Positions 42,526 to 52,004 are shown, counted from the first letter of the stretch. The stretch is DNA of 64,000 nucleotides from Pseudomonas iranensis (GCF_014268585.2 NZ_CP077092.1:5369501-5433500), one strand, 5' to 3'. Numbers and translations are program-made. The notes: generated from the letters alone by a model not told the origin.

Positions 42526-43230
42526 GTGATTACAACTTCAACCGTCGTCAACTCAGTGGTGGAAAAACTCCGCGCCGCGTTGGCCCGTGGCCAATGGCGC
42601 TCCGGCGACATGCTGCCGGGCCAGCGCGAACTGGCCGAACAGCTGGGCATCAGCCGACCGAGCCTGCGCGAAGCGGTGATTGTCCTCGAAACACTCGGCC
42701 TGGTGCGCTCGATGCCGGGCAAAGGCGTAGTCGTCCTTGATGCGCAACTCAGCGACAGCCAGAGCCACGACAGCGCGGTGGCCGGCGCCAGTCTCGAAGA
42801 CGTGCTGCAACTGCGCTACACCCTTGAGCCGTTCATCGTTGGCCTGGTCGCGCAATCGATCAGCAGCAAGGAAGTCGGCCAGTTGCGCCTGACCCTGATG
42901 GACATGCGCGAAGCCCTCGAGGCCGGTGACAGTGAGGCCGGAGTCAGTGCCTACATCGCTTTCCACGAAGAACTGTTCACGCTGACCTCGAATCCGATTT
43001 TCCAGAGCGTGGTGCAGCAGACCAGTAACGCGCTCAAGCAAAGCGCCGAAGTGTTGCGCAATTCCCCGGAACATCTGGCCGAACGCCTGGAAGAAAACGA
43101 AGCCGTAGTCCGCGCGATCCGCAGCAAGAACAGCGCTCAGGCCAGCGCCGAAATGCGCCGGCACATTCTGCGCGAAGGTCAGCGCATGGGCATCGAGCTG
43201 AATATTCCGGATGACAACCTGCCCACCTGA
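42526..43230 (+). CDS. GntR/FadR-family regulator (FCD domain) 1
   Basis: 234 residues from GTG 42526 (read as MITTSTVVNSVVEKLRAALA) with GCAGGGAG upstream; a longer frame to 42481 crosses the hairpin and is unlikely. The winged helix has LPGQRELAEQLGISRPSLRE near residues 28-47, a canonical GntR recognition motif. The FCD domain follows (LEDVLQLRYTLEPFIVGLVA, and the metal-type His in AFHEELF and RRHILREG). It probably represses the carrier gene in the absence of its ligand. It lies 49 bp after the carrier, same strand. Confidence 0.87.
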   Translation: MITTSTVVNSVVEKLRAALARGQWRSGDMLPGQRELAEQLGISRPSLREAVIVLETLGLVRSMPGKGVVVLDAQLSDSQSHDSAVAGASLEDVLQLRYTLEPFIVGLVAQSISSKEVGQLRLTLMDMREALEAGDSEAGVSAYIAFHEELFTLTSNPIFQSVVQQTSNALKQSAEVLRNSPEHLAERLEENEAVVRAIRSKNSAQASAEMRRHILREGQRMGIELNIPDDNLPT

Positions 43231-43248
43231 TTTGCCAGGAGAACGGCC

Positions 43249-43953
43249 ATGAACAGTTTCGCTTCAGCGACCCACGCGCAATCGACCGCCCTGCCCGTCT
43301 CTCGCTTGGGCACGCCGATGGAAGATCTGTATCCGCGAATGTTCGACGCGATTCTCGAACAGCGTATCGATGAAGGCAGCCGGTTCACCGAGGACAGTCT
43401 GCAAGCGATGTTCGGCGCCGGCCGCGCCGATGTACGACGGGTGCTGACGCAGTTGTCCCACGAGCAGATCGTGGTATTGCGCGCCAATCATCGACCACGA
43501 GTGGCCGCGCCTGATCGGGAGCTGATCCGGCAGACCTTGCATGCGCGCCGGCTGGCTGAAAACACCTTGGTGCGGTTGGCCTGTCAGCGTCCGCAGCCAG
43601 ACGATCTGAAATGTTTGCGCACGTTGATAGAGCGCGAGAAGGGCGCCATCGAGCAGGCTCGGCGCGGGGCAGCGATTCGGTTATCGGGGGAGTTTCATTT
43701 GCAGTTGGCACGGATGGCGGGAAATCTGCCGCTGGCGCATTTTCTGCGCAGCCTTGTGCCGTTGACGTCGCTGGCGATTGCGCGGAGTCAGAGCCCGACG
43801 CGCAGTTGTTGCGCATGGCAGGAGCATTTGGCGTTGGTTGAGATTGTGGAGCGAGGTGATGTTTCCAAGGCCGGGAGGCTGATGGATCGGCATCTGGATC
43901 GTCTTGAGCAGACGCTGCTCGGTTCTGACCATGGGCATTGTGCTGTCGGCTAG
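43249..43953 (+). CDS. GntR/FadR-family regulator (FCD domain) 2, atypical HTH
   Basis: 234 residues, ATG 43249 with AGGAGA upstream. The N-terminal winged helix is diverged: FTEDSLQAMFGAGRADVRRVL lacks the usual LASxLGVSRTxVRE pattern but keeps ADVRRVL. The FCD domain has RRLAENTLVRLA, GEFHLQLARMAG and a His near the C-terminus (MDRHLDRLEQTL). It begins 18 bp after regulator 1. Tandem GntR regulators of equal length with one strong and one degenerate HTH suggest a duplication or heteromeric control. GC and codon use match the neighbours. Confidence 0.82.
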   Translation: MNSFASATHAQSTALPVSRLGTPMEDLYPRMFDAILEQRIDEGSRFTEDSLQAMFGAGRADVRRVLTQLSHEQIVVLRANHRPRVAAPDRELIRQTLHARRLAENTLVRLACQRPQPDDLKCLRTLIEREKGAIEQARRGAAIRLSGEFHLQLARMAGNLPLAHFLRSLVPLTSLAIARSQSPTRSCCAWQEHLALVEIVERGDVSKAGRLMDRHLDRLEQTLLGSDHGHCAVG

Positions 43954-43959
43954 ATCGCC

Positions 43960-44042
43960 TTCGCGAGCAGGCTCGCTCCCACAAAAGACCGCATTCTGTC
44001 AGGAGGAATGCAATCCACTGTGGGAGCGAGCCTGCTCGCGAA
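43960..44042. repeat. REP doublet 8 (TTCGCG first)
   Basis: Same order as doublets 6 and 7. The spacer (AAGACCGCATTCTGTCAGGAG...ATGCAATCC) differs from class A spacers. It lies between the convergent gntR and yjiA genes. Confidence 0.9.
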
Positions 44043-44066
44043 GAGGCCCTTTGAGCTGTTGAAATA

Positions 44067-45044
44067 TCAGGATTGTTGCGCCGCTACCCTGGCAAACCCC
44101 GCCCGAATCTTCTCTTCCGGCAAGTCATCGGAAATAAACACGATCACACTCTCGCGCGCCTCGCCCTCGGCCCATTCGGTGTCCCAGTCGAAGCCATAGA
44201 GTCTCAGCACGCCCTGAAATACCAGGCGCCGATCTTCGCCGGCAATGTTCAGCACGCCTTTGTAGCGCAGCAATTGCTTGCCGTGCTCTTCCAGCAACTC
44301 GTTCATGAACTCGCTGAGCTGATCGATATCCAGCGCCTGATCGGTGCGCAGCACCAGGCTGAAGATGCGATCGATCGACGGCGCCTTGCTCACCGGGCGC
44401 AGGCTCAAACCGCCGCCGAGGTCAGCATTGAGGTTGAAGCCACGCACATCCAGCAATTCGGCCAGATCGATGTTGCCATGCTCGACCACGCGGATCGGCG
44501 CGCGGCGGTTGATTCGCGTAAGGCGTTCGCTCAGCGCGGTGAACGTCGCCTCATCGACCAGGTCGGTCTTGCTCACCAGCAAGCGATCGGCGAAACCAAT
44601 CTGCGCCTGGGCGATGGTCTGCGTCAGGTGCACGTCGGCGTGGGCGGCGTCGACCAGGGTGATGATGCCGTCGAGCAGGTAACGCTCGCGCAGCTCTTCA
44701 TCGATGAAAAAGGTCTGCGCCACCGGCGCCGGATCGGCAAGGCCAGTGCACTCGATCACCAGACGGTCGAAGGCGATCTCGCCGCTGTCCAGGCGCTCGA
44801 GCAGCAAATACAGCGCCTTGGTCAAGTCGGTGTGAATGGTGCAGCAGACGCAGCCGTTGGCCAGAGTCATGACTTGCACCGGCTCGTCACCCAGCAACTG
44901 AGTGTCGATGCCGGCGTCGCTGAATTCGTTTTCGATCACGGCGATTTTCAGGCCGTGCTCGGCCTTCAATAAATGACGCAGCAAGGTGGTCTTGCCGGCG
45001 CCGAGGAAACCGCTGAGAACCGTTACCGGAATGGGAGAAGACAA
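44067..45044 (-). CDS. yjiA: CobW/COG0523-family GTPase YjiA
   Basis: 325 residues. The start is TTG at 45044, giving MSSPIPVTVLSGFLGAGKTT, with AGGAGAT at the right distance; an in-frame GTG at 45068 places that ribosome site inside the gene. G1 is LGAGKTTLL, the metal motif is NGCVCCTI (CxCC), then ECTGLADPAP and SKTDLVDE (NKxD-like). COG0523 proteins are zinc- or metal-handling GTPases. It is grouped with yjiX and the cstA/btsT carrier, as in the E. coli yjiY-yjiX-yjiA cluster. Confidence 0.92.
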   Translation of the reverse strand: MSSPIPVTVLSGFLGAGKTTLLRHLLKAEHGLKIAVIENEFSDAGIDTQLLGDEPVQVMTLANGCVCCTIHTDLTKALYLLLERLDSGEIAFDRLVIECTGLADPAPVAQTFFIDEELRERYLLDGIITLVDAAHADVHLTQTIAQAQIGFADRLLVSKTDLVDEATFTALSERLTRINRRAPIRVVEHGNIDLAELLDVRGFNLNADLGGGLSLRPVSKAPSIDRIFSLVLRTDQALDIDQLSEFMNELLEEHGKQLLRYKGVLNIAGEDRRLVFQGVLRLYGFDWDTEWAEGEARESVIVFISDDLPEEKIRAGFARVAAQQS

Positions 45045-45077
45045 AAACCGATCTCCTGAAAAGAGCACAAAAACAAA

Positions 45078-45167
45078 TGTGGGAGCGAGCCTGCTCGCGA
45101 AAGCGGTGTGTCAGTCAAATCCTTCATCAACTGACACTCCGTATTCGCGAGCAGGCTCGCTCCCACA
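45078..45167. repeat. REP doublet 9 (GTGGGAG first)
   Basis: 90 bp, standard inverted elements. Spacer with GTCAGTCAAATCC and CAACTGACACTCC. It lies inside the yjiX-yjiA gap of the likely operon. Confidence 0.9.
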
Positions 45168-45196
45168 GGGGATTACCTCAACCTGATGCTGTCAGC

Positions 45197-45394
45197 TCAA
45201 CAGCACTTCGGCCCACCCTTGCCACCGTAACGGGCTTCCTGACGTTCGCGAAAGAACATCTCGTAGCTCATCACCGGTTTGTCCGGGTGTTTGGTTTGCA
45301 TATGCTCGACGTAGGTGTCGTAGTCGGGCATGCCGACCATCAGGCGCGCGGCCTGACCGAGGTATTTACCGAGGCGACTCAGGTCATTGAACAT
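45197..45394 (-). CDS. yjiX: YbdD/YjiX-family protein
   Basis: 65 residues: [25 protein letters not shown] is the YbdD/YjiX signature, with a C-terminal KCC. It is a short cytoplasmic protein that always accompanies CstA/BtsT carriers, with an unknown but presumably accessory role. It is 15 bp downstream of the carrier gene. The next gene is the metal GTPase yjiA. The trailing Cys pair could bind metal. Confidence 0.92.
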   Translation of the reverse strand: MFNDLSRLGKYLGQAARLMVGMPDYDTYVEHMQTKHPDKPVMSYEMFFRERQEARYGGKGGPKCC

Positions 45395-45409
45395 GCTGCA
45401 ATCCTCTGG

Positions 45410-47476
45410 TTACGCATCCGGCAGGGCCTGGAATGGCGATTCTTTATCCGTACGCTCTTTTTTGCCCCAGGCGGCGATGCCGACCTTGAGCGCATAGAAC
45501 AGGATGCTGAAGACCACGAACAGGAACAGCGCGGTGAGTGTGGCGTTGGTGTACGCGTTGAAGATCACGTGCTGCATCTGCTCGACGCTCTTCGCCGGCG
45601 CCAGCACCTGACCGTTGGCCAGCGCATCGCTGTACTTCTTGGCCAGGGACAGGAAGCCGATCGCCGGGTTGGCGTCGAACAGCTTGATGAAGCCAGCAGT
45701 GGTGGTGCAGATCAACAGCCAGGTGGCCGGCAACAGGGTGACCCAGATGTAGCGCTGGCGCTTCATCTTGATCAGGACCACGGTGCCAAGCATCAGCGCG
45801 ATACCGGCGAGCATCTGGTTGGAGATGCCGAACAATGGCCACAGGGTGTTGATGCCGCCCAGTGGATCGATCACGCCCTGATACAGCAACCAGCCCCACA
45901 TCGCCACACAACCGGCGGTGGCGATCAGGTTGGCGCCCCACGATTCGGTGCGTTTGAGCGCCGGTACGAAGGAGCCGAGCAGGTCCTGCAGCATGAAGCG
46001 TCCGGCACGGGTGCCGGCGTCCACAGCGGTGAGGATGAACAGCGCTTCGAACAGGATCGCGAAGTGGTACCAGAACGCCATGGTGTTTTCACCCGGCAGG
46101 ACACTGTGCAGGATCTGTGCGATACCGACCGCCAGGGTCGGCGCACCACCGGCGCGAGCCAGAATGGTGGTTTCGCCGATGTCATGGGCAACCGCTTGCA
46201 GCGCTTCCGGCGTAATCGCAAAGCCCCAACTGGTGACAACCTGCGCCACCGAAGCGACGTCACTGCCGACAACTGCGGCCGGGCTGTTCATGGCGAAGTA
46301 CACGCCTGGCTCGATCACCGAAGCGGCAACCATGGCCATGATCGCTACGAACGATTCCATCAGCATGCCGCCGTAACCGATGTAGCGGGCGTTGGTTTCG
46401 TTATCCAGCAGCTTCGGCGTGGTGCCCGACGAGATCAGCGCGTGGAAACCCGATACCGCGCCGCAGGCGATGGTGATGAACAGGAACGGGAACAGACCGC
46501 CCTTCCACACCGGCCCGGTGCCGTCGACGAACTGGGTCAGCGCCGGCATTTTCAGCTCGGGCATGGTGATCAGGATGCCGATCGCCAGGGCGACGATGGT
46601 GCCGATCTTGAGGAAGGTCGACAGATAGTCGCGTGGCGCGAGGATCAGCCAAACCGGCAGCGATGCAGCGACGAAACCATAGCCGACCAGCATCCAGGTA
46701 ATCTGCACACCGGTGAAGGTAAAGGCTTTGGCCCATACCGGATCGGCAGCGATCTGCCCGCCCAGCCAGATCGAGCCGAGCAGCAGCAACACACCGACCA
46801 CGGAGATTTCGCCGATGCGGCCCGGGCGGATGTAGCGCATGTAGATGCCCATGAACATCGCGATCGGGATGGTCGCCATCACGGTGAAGATGCCCCACGG
46901 GCTCTCGGCGAGGGCCTTGACCACGATCAGCGCCAGCACCGCGAGGATGATGATCATGATCAGGAAGCAGCCGAACAGTGCAATGGTTCCGGGAATCCGG
47001 CCCATTTCTTCACGCACCATATCTCCCAGGGAACGGCCGTTGCGTCGGGTCGACATGAACAGGACCATGAAGTCCTGCACCGCGCCCGCCAGCACCACAC
47101 CGGCAATCAGCCAGAGTGTGCCGGGCAGATACCCCATCTGCGCCGCCAGCACCGGACCGACCAGTGGCCCCGCGCCAGCGATGGCCGCGAAGTGGTGACC
47201 GAAAAGAATGTGTTTGTTGGTCGGCACATAGTCCAGACCATCGTTGTTGAGCACGGCGGGGGTGGCCCGACGCGGATCCAGTTGCATCACGTTGTTGGCG
47301 ATGAACAGACTGTAGTAACGGTACGCAACCAGATAAATGGCCACGGCAGCGACCACAATCCACAAGGCGTTGATCGCCTCGCCGCGGCGCAATGCCACTA
47401 CGCCAAGGGCGCACGCTCCTACGATTGCCAGCACGAGCCAGGGTAAGTGGCGCAGCAGGCTATTATTATTTTTCAT
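45410..47476 (-). CDS. BtsT/CstA-family pyruvate (peptide) carrier
   Basis: 688 residues, about 16-18 membrane helices, from MKNNNSLLRHLPWLVLAIV (ATG at 47474-47476). HHFAAIAGAGPLVGPVLAAQMGYLPG near residue 100 and SGTTPKLLDNETNARYIGYG near 360 are typical of CstA. E. coli BtsT and CstA import pyruvate under carbon limitation. The frame extends to 47548 without support. The gene diverges from the PilZ gene. Length and motif fit BtsT and CstA equally, so no symbol is given. Confidence 0.93.
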   Translation of the reverse strand: MKNNNSLLRHLPWLVLAIVGACALGVVALRRGEAINALWIVVAAVAIYLVAYRYYSLFIANNVMQLDPRRATPAVLNNDGLDYVPTNKHILFGHHFAAIAGAGPLVGPVLAAQMGYLPGTLWLIAGVVLAGAVQDFMVLFMSTRRNGRSLGDMVREEMGRIPGTIALFGCFLIMIIILAVLALIVVKALAESPWGIFTVMATIPIAMFMGIYMRYIRPGRIGEISVVGVLLLLGSIWLGGQIAADPVWAKAFTFTGVQITWMLVGYGFVAASLPVWLILAPRDYLSTFLKIGTIVALAIGILITMPELKMPALTQFVDGTGPVWKGGLFPFLFITIACGAVSGFHALISSGTTPKLLDNETNARYIGYGGMLMESFVAIMAMVAASVIEPGVYFAMNSPAAVVGSDVASVAQVVTSWGFAITPEALQAVAHDIGETTILARAGGAPTLAVGIAQILHSVLPGENTMAFWYHFAILFEALFILTAVDAGTRAGRFMLQDLLGSFVPALKRTESWGANLIATAGCVAMWGWLLYQGVIDPLGGINTLWPLFGISNQMLAGIALMLGTVVLIKMKRQRYIWVTLLPATWLLICTTTAGFIKLFDANPAIGFLSLAKKYSDALANGQVLAPAKSVEQMQHVIFNAYTNATLTALFLFVVFSILFYALKVGIAAWGKKERTDKESPFQALPDA

Positions 47477-47635
47477 TTTATTATTCCAGCCAGGGTGGAC
47501 AAGAAAGACAGCCACCCCGAGTTTAGCGCTTACGGCGCCAAAGGCCATACCCCGACATAGGTCTAGACGCTTGAGCGATTGGCTGGCGCCCGCATTCGCG
47601 GTCTATAGTCAGCGAACCTTCATGAGGATTGCGCC

Positions 47636-48004
47636 ATGAGTGAGCACCCCGCCAATCGACGTCGTTTCAAACGTATTGCGTTCGATGCCCGAACCGAGCT
47701 GAAACAGGGCGAGTACATCTGGCCGGTCAAACTGATCGACCTGTCGCTCAAGGGCCTGCTGATCGAGCGACCGGAGCCGTGGCTCGGGGATAAAGAGCAG
47801 GACTTCTTCGTCGACATTCATCTGAGCGAAGACGTCGATATCGAAATGGACGTGCATCTGGCCCATGAGGAAAACGGCCACTTGGGGTTCATCTGCCGCC
47901 ACATCAGCCTGGAATCGATCCAGCGCCTGCGGCGGTTGATCGAGTTCAACCTCGGTGATCCGCAGGAGCTTGAGCGGGAATTGGGTGCGCTGATCGAGAT
48001 CTAG
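47636..48004 (+). CDS. mapZ: PilZ-domain c-di-GMP receptor, MapZ-like
   Basis: 122 residues, single PilZ domain. The c-di-GMP motif RRRFKR lies at residues 8-13 and the second motif DLSLKGLL (D/NxSxxG) near 37-44. Both are intact. By size and location next to radA it matches PA4608 (MapZ), which binds c-di-GMP and inhibits the chemotaxis methyltransferase CheR1 to change swimming behaviour. Clear ATG 47636. It is located 8 kb from the MorA-like GGDEF-EAL gene. Confidence 0.88.
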   Translation: MSEHPANRRRFKRIAFDARTELKQGEYIWPVKLIDLSLKGLLIERPEPWLGDKEQDFFVDIHLSEDVDIEMDVHLAHEENGHLGFICRHISLESIQRLRRLIEFNLGDPQELERELGALIEI

Positions 48005-48053
48005 CGCCACCCCCAATCCCGATTTGGAATGCCCCTGTGGTGATGGGGATTTA

Positions 48054-48147
48054 TGTGGCGAGGGGATTTATCCCCGTTGGGCTGCGCAGCAGACCCGTTT
48101 TTTCAGGGCCGCTACGCGCCCCAACGGAGATAAATCCCCTCACCACA
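48054..48147. repeat. Long inverted repeat, GTGGCGAGGG family, copy 2
   Basis: TGTGGCGAGGGGATTTATCC on the left and inverted GGAGATAAATCCCCTCACCACA on the right, with CCCCGTTGGG/CCCCAACGG inside, forming a long hairpin. A truncated piece of the same unit (CCTGTGGTGATGGGGATT, 48034-48051) precedes it. It separates mapZ from the convergent radA. Confidence 0.85.
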
Positions 48148-48159
48148 GAGGTTCGGCAT

Positions 48160-49527
48160 TCACTCAAACAGTGCGTCGAGGGCTTGTTCGAGACGGGTCA
48201 CGGCAATGATCTGCAACCCCGCCGGCGATTCCTTCGGAGCATTACCCTTCGGCACGATCGCGCGTTTGAAGCCGTGCTTGGCCGCTTCTTTCAGCCGCTC
48301 CTGCCCGCTCGGCACCGGGCGCACTTCGCCGGACAGGCCGACTTCGCCGAACACCAGCAGATCATGCGGCAGCGGCCGGTTGCGCAAACTCGACATCACC
48401 GCCGCCATCAACGCCAGATCCGACGCCGTCTCCAGTACCTTCACGCCACCGACCACGTTGAGGAACACGTCCTGATCGTGGGTCGGAATGCCACCATGAC
48501 GGTGCAACACCGCGAGCAGCATTGCCAGACGGTTCTGATCCAGCCCCAGCGTCACCCGACGCGGGTTGGCCAGATGGCTGTCATCGACCAGCGCCTGCAC
48601 TTCCACCAGCATCGGCCGGGTGCCCTCCCACGTTGCCATGACCACACTGCCCGGGACTTCTTCCTGAGCGCGAGTGAGAAAAATCGCCGATGGGTTGGAG
48701 ACTTCTTTCAGGCCCTTGTCGGTCATGCCGAACACGCCCAACTCGTTGACCGCGCCGAAACGGTTTTTCACCGCCCGCAGCAGACGCAGTCGACCATCGG
48801 ATTCACCTTCGAAATACAGCACGGTGTCGACCATGTGCTCCAGAACACGTGGACCGGCCAGCGCACCTTCTTTAGTGACATGGCCGACGAGGAAGATCGC
48901 CGTGCCGCTCTGTTTGGCGTAGCGCACCAGCAACGCCGCACTTTCACGCACCTGCGACACGCCGCCCGGGGCCGATTGCAGTTGTTCGGTGAAAATGGTC
49001 TGGATCGAGTCGATCACCATCACCTTGGGCTTTTCCTGGCGGGCGGTGGCAATGATGGTTTCGATGCAGGTTTCGGTCATCACCCGCAGTTGATCCTGCG
49101 GCAGGCCGAGACGGCGAGCGCGCATCGCCACCTGCTGCTGGGATTCCTCACCGGTGACGTACAGCGCTGGCATGCTCTTGGCCAGATTGCACAGGGTCTG
49201 CAGCAGGATTGTCGATTTGCCGATCCCCGGATCACCGCCAATCAGCACCACCGAGCCATCGACCAGACCACCGCCGAGCACGCGGTCGAGCTCACCGGAC
49301 GCGGTGGAAAAACGTGGAATCTCTTCGATGCTGACTTCGGCGAGCGTCTTGATCTGCGCCTGCTGGCCAGCCCAACCGGTGCGCCCGGTGGGTGCCGTGG
49401 CGCCACCGCTTTCGATCATGGTTTCGGTCAGGGTGTTCCAGGCACCGCACTCGCCGCACTGCCCGGCCCACTTGGGAAAGGTTGCGCCGCACTCGGTGCA
49501 GCCGTACATGCGCTTGGCCTTGGCCAT
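48160..49527 (-). CDS. radA: DNA repair protein RadA
   Basis: 455 residues. N-terminal zinc finger (YGCTECGATFPKWAG, CGECGAWNT), Walker A IGGDPGIGKST near residue 95, the RadA motif KNRFGAVNELGVF near 250, and a C-terminal Lon-like domain. RadA is a RecA-related hexameric helicase for branch migration. Length and motif order are standard. It is on the minus strand downstream of ankB, separated by 47 bp. Confidence 0.97.
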   Translation of the reverse strand: MAKAKRMYGCTECGATFPKWAGQCGECGAWNTLTETMIESGGATAPTGRTGWAGQQAQIKTLAEVSIEEIPRFSTASGELDRVLGGGLVDGSVVLIGGDPGIGKSTILLQTLCNLAKSMPALYVTGEESQQQVAMRARRLGLPQDQLRVMTETCIETIIATARQEKPKVMVIDSIQTIFTEQLQSAPGGVSQVRESAALLVRYAKQSGTAIFLVGHVTKEGALAGPRVLEHMVDTVLYFEGESDGRLRLLRAVKNRFGAVNELGVFGMTDKGLKEVSNPSAIFLTRAQEEVPGSVVMATWEGTRPMLVEVQALVDDSHLANPRRVTLGLDQNRLAMLLAVLHRHGGIPTHDQDVFLNVVGGVKVLETASDLALMAAVMSSLRNRPLPHDLLVFGEVGLSGEVRPVPSGQERLKEAAKHGFKRAIVPKGNAPKESPAGLQIIAVTRLEQALDALFE

Positions 49528-49574
49528 CAGAACCCCCGGAACAAAAGACGCGATGATAACGCAGCCATCGCCGA

Positions 49575-50120
49575 TCAGCGCGGCGCAGCGGTACGGATTT
49601 CGCCGCTGGCCAGACGCGCGGCACTGTTGCCCAGCGGATCCTCGGCATTGAGGTCGGCGCCCTTGGCTTTCAACGCATCAAGCAATTCCAGACGCTTGAA
49701 CAGCCCGGCGTACATCGCCGCTGTCTGCCCGGCGCCGTTACGTTGGTCGGGGCTGCAATCGGTGGCCATCAGGCGCCGGGCGATCTGCAACTCGCCTTTG
49801 AAAATCGCGCCCATCAGCGCCGTGTTGCCGCGTTGATCCTGAGCACAGGCGTCCGCGCCCGCTGCCAACAGCCGCTCAACCGCCGGCGCCTGACCGTGAT
49901 AGGCCGCCAGAATCAGCGCGGTGTAACCCTTGCTGTCGCGGGTATCGAGGGAATAGCCGGACTCGATGAAGGTCTCGAGCATCGGCACGTCGCCACGCCG
50001 TGCGGCGTCAAAGTAGTAATCCTGCAACTGCGCCTTGATTGCCTCGGGACTTTGCTCGACCGGTGCCGCCCACGCGCTGAACGACAGGCACCCGGCCAGG
50101 CATAAAAGAAAAATACGCAT
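49575..50120 (-). CDS. ankB: Periplasmic ankyrin-repeat protein AnkB
   Basis: 181 residues with a signal peptide (MRIFLLCLAGCLSFSAWA, cut before APVEQS). Four ankyrin-type repeats are visible: YYFDAARRGDVPMLETFIE, GYTALILAAYHGQAPAVE, GNTALMGAIFKGELQIA, GQTAAMYAGLFKRLELL. It lies 57 bp after katB on the same strand. In P. aeruginosa AnkB is encoded with KatB and needed for full catalase activity. Repeats mediate protein contacts; the partner is presumably KatB, by inference. Confidence 0.9.
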   Translation of the reverse strand: MRIFLLCLAGCLSFSAWAAPVEQSPEAIKAQLQDYYFDAARRGDVPMLETFIESGYSLDTRDSKGYTALILAAYHGQAPAVERLLAAGADACAQDQRGNTALMGAIFKGELQIARRLMATDCSPDQRNGAGQTAAMYAGLFKRLELLDALKAKGADLNAEDPLGNSAARLASGEIRTAAPR

Positions 50121-50177
50121 AGGGCTCTCCTTGAGCGCACGCGAGGCGGGACAGCCCTCGCGTACGCCGCATCGCTA

Positions 50178-51719
50178 TCAGTCGGTCAGTTTGGCCGCCA
50201 GTGCTTTCACACGGCTGAGGTCGCCCTTGGCCACTTCGGTCACACCGCTGCCGTACTCGGGGTCAGCCTTGTACAGGAAGGACAGAATGATGTGCTTGCT
50301 CTCGTCATCGGTGCTGGCCAGCGAGCCGCCGAAGCTGTCGATCAAGTCGCGACGTTCCTGCTTGCTGTACGAGCGATACAGATCACCGGCCTGCTTGAAG
50401 TTCTGCTCACGCTGGATCTTCGCCTGTTGCGTGCTGCCCGCCAGCGCCGACTGGCTGTAACGCGCCGCTGGCGTCTCTTCACGCGGTTGCAGACGACTCG
50501 GCTGGTAGTTGACGCCGGACTGGCTGGCGCCAAAATTCATCGCGCCATCCTGATTGCCATTGTTCACCGCTGTTTTCGGAGCGTTGATCGGCAATTGCAA
50601 AGCGTTGGCGCCGAGGCGATACATCTGCGTATCGGCATAAGAGAACACTCGGCCCTGCAACAAACGATCTTCCGAAGGTTCGATACCCGGAACTACGTTG
50701 GCCGGTGCCATAGCAACTTGTTCGGTTTCCTGGAAGACATTGGCCGGATTACGGTTCAAGACCATTTGTCCAACTTTGCGCTCGGCAATACCCGGCCAGA
50801 TCTTGGTTGCATCCAGTGGATCGAAATCAAACTTGGACAAATCCTGTGGCTTGAGAACTTGCACGTACAAGTCCCACTTCGGAAAGTTGCCTTTGTTGAT
50901 GTTAGTTACCAAGTCATTAGTCATATGACTGTAATCCTGGCCTTGAACTTCGCTGACCTGTTTTGGCGTGAGGTTTTTGATGCCTTGAAGACTCTTCCAG
51001 TGAAACTTCACATAGTGAACTTCATTCCTGGCATTGATCAGCTTGTAGGCATGAACACCATTGCCATCCATCTCCCGATAACTGGCCGGAGTGCCGTAGT
51101 TGGAATACAACTCGGTCAGTGTGCGGGTGGCTTCCGGTACATGGGAGAAGAAATCGAACCGGCGCGAATCGTCGTCGAGGTTGGTGCGCGGATCGGGCTT
51201 GAAGGCGTGGACCATATCCGGGAATTTGATCGCATCGCGGATGAAGAAGGTCGGGAAATTGTTGCCGACCAGATCCCAATTACCGTCAGCGGTGTAGAAC
51301 TTGGTGGCGAAACCCCGCGGGTCGCGTAGGGTTTCCGGGGAATGGTTGCCATGCACCACCGCCGAGAAACGCACGAATACCGGCGTGCTCTGGCCTGCGG
51401 CGAACACCTTGGCCTTGCTCAGGTCGCTGAGGTCATCGGTCACGGTGAAGGTGCCGTGAGCGCCAGTGCCGCGTGCATGTACCACGCGCTCGGGAATGCG
51501 CTCACGGTCGAAGCGTTGCAGCTTCTGGATCAGTTGCACGTCCTGCAGCAGCACCGGCCCGGTGGCGCCGGCGGTTTGCGAGTTCTGATTGTCACCGACA
51601 GCAGCGCCGTTATCGCGGGTCAGCGGAGCGGCGTTGACCGAGAAGGTCAGCAGGCTGGCGGTGAGAACGCCGAGGGTGCGGCGATGGGGAAAAGCCCCCA
51701 GTCCAAGAGCAGAAGTCAT
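50178..51719 (-). CDS. katB: Periplasmic catalase KatB
   Basis: 513 residues from MTSALGLGAFPHRRTLGVL (ATG at 51717-51719) with a signal sequence ending near VNAA. Clade 3 monofunctional catalase: the distal His is in VVHARGTGAHG, the Asn in DLVGNNFPTFF, and the haem Tyr in RVFSYADTQMYRLG. It breaks down hydrogen peroxide. The family is induced through OxyR in P. aeruginosa; no clear OxyR site was read by eye in the 285 bp upstream. It is followed by ankB. Confidence 0.95.
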   Translation of the reverse strand: MTSALGLGAFPHRRTLGVLTASLLTFSVNAAPLTRDNGAAVGDNQNSQTAGATGPVLLQDVQLIQKLQRFDRERIPERVVHARGTGAHGTFTVTDDLSDLSKAKVFAAGQSTPVFVRFSAVVHGNHSPETLRDPRGFATKFYTADGNWDLVGNNFPTFFIRDAIKFPDMVHAFKPDPRTNLDDDSRRFDFFSHVPEATRTLTELYSNYGTPASYREMDGNGVHAYKLINARNEVHYVKFHWKSLQGIKNLTPKQVSEVQGQDYSHMTNDLVTNINKGNFPKWDLYVQVLKPQDLSKFDFDPLDATKIWPGIAERKVGQMVLNRNPANVFQETEQVAMAPANVVPGIEPSEDRLLQGRVFSYADTQMYRLGANALQLPINAPKTAVNNGNQDGAMNFGASQSGVNYQPSRLQPREETPAARYSQSALAGSTQQAKIQREQNFKQAGDLYRSYSKQERRDLIDSFGGSLASTDDESKHIILSFLYKADPEYGSGVTEVAKGDLSRVKALAAKLTD

Positions 51720-52004
51720 ATCAGGTTCCTCTGGTTTTATTGAGCGCATCCAGGTGCGCCACAGCAAGGCTAGAGGCCCGTGCCGAGGAACATAAATAGA
51801 AAGAACGTAACGCCATGATTGAAGAAATTGGCTTTCCCGTCAGCGGGTTAGCGCGTATTCCGCGCGCGATTGCTGGCATTTTGCAAACTAATCGTCAATT
51901 GATGTGTCGATAAAAACGGGCATTGTAAGAAGGTGTTTCGCGCAGGAGGCGTTTCGCTGATTTACACTGCCTACACCAAACTCATCTGTAACAAGGAAAT
52001 AACT

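Noticed and set aside
45077..47446. 789-codon plus-strand frame over cstA/btsT and REP doublet 9
   Set aside because: Begins inside a REP and is antisense to a conserved membrane protein; His/Gln/Asp-rich as expected of the reverse of helices.
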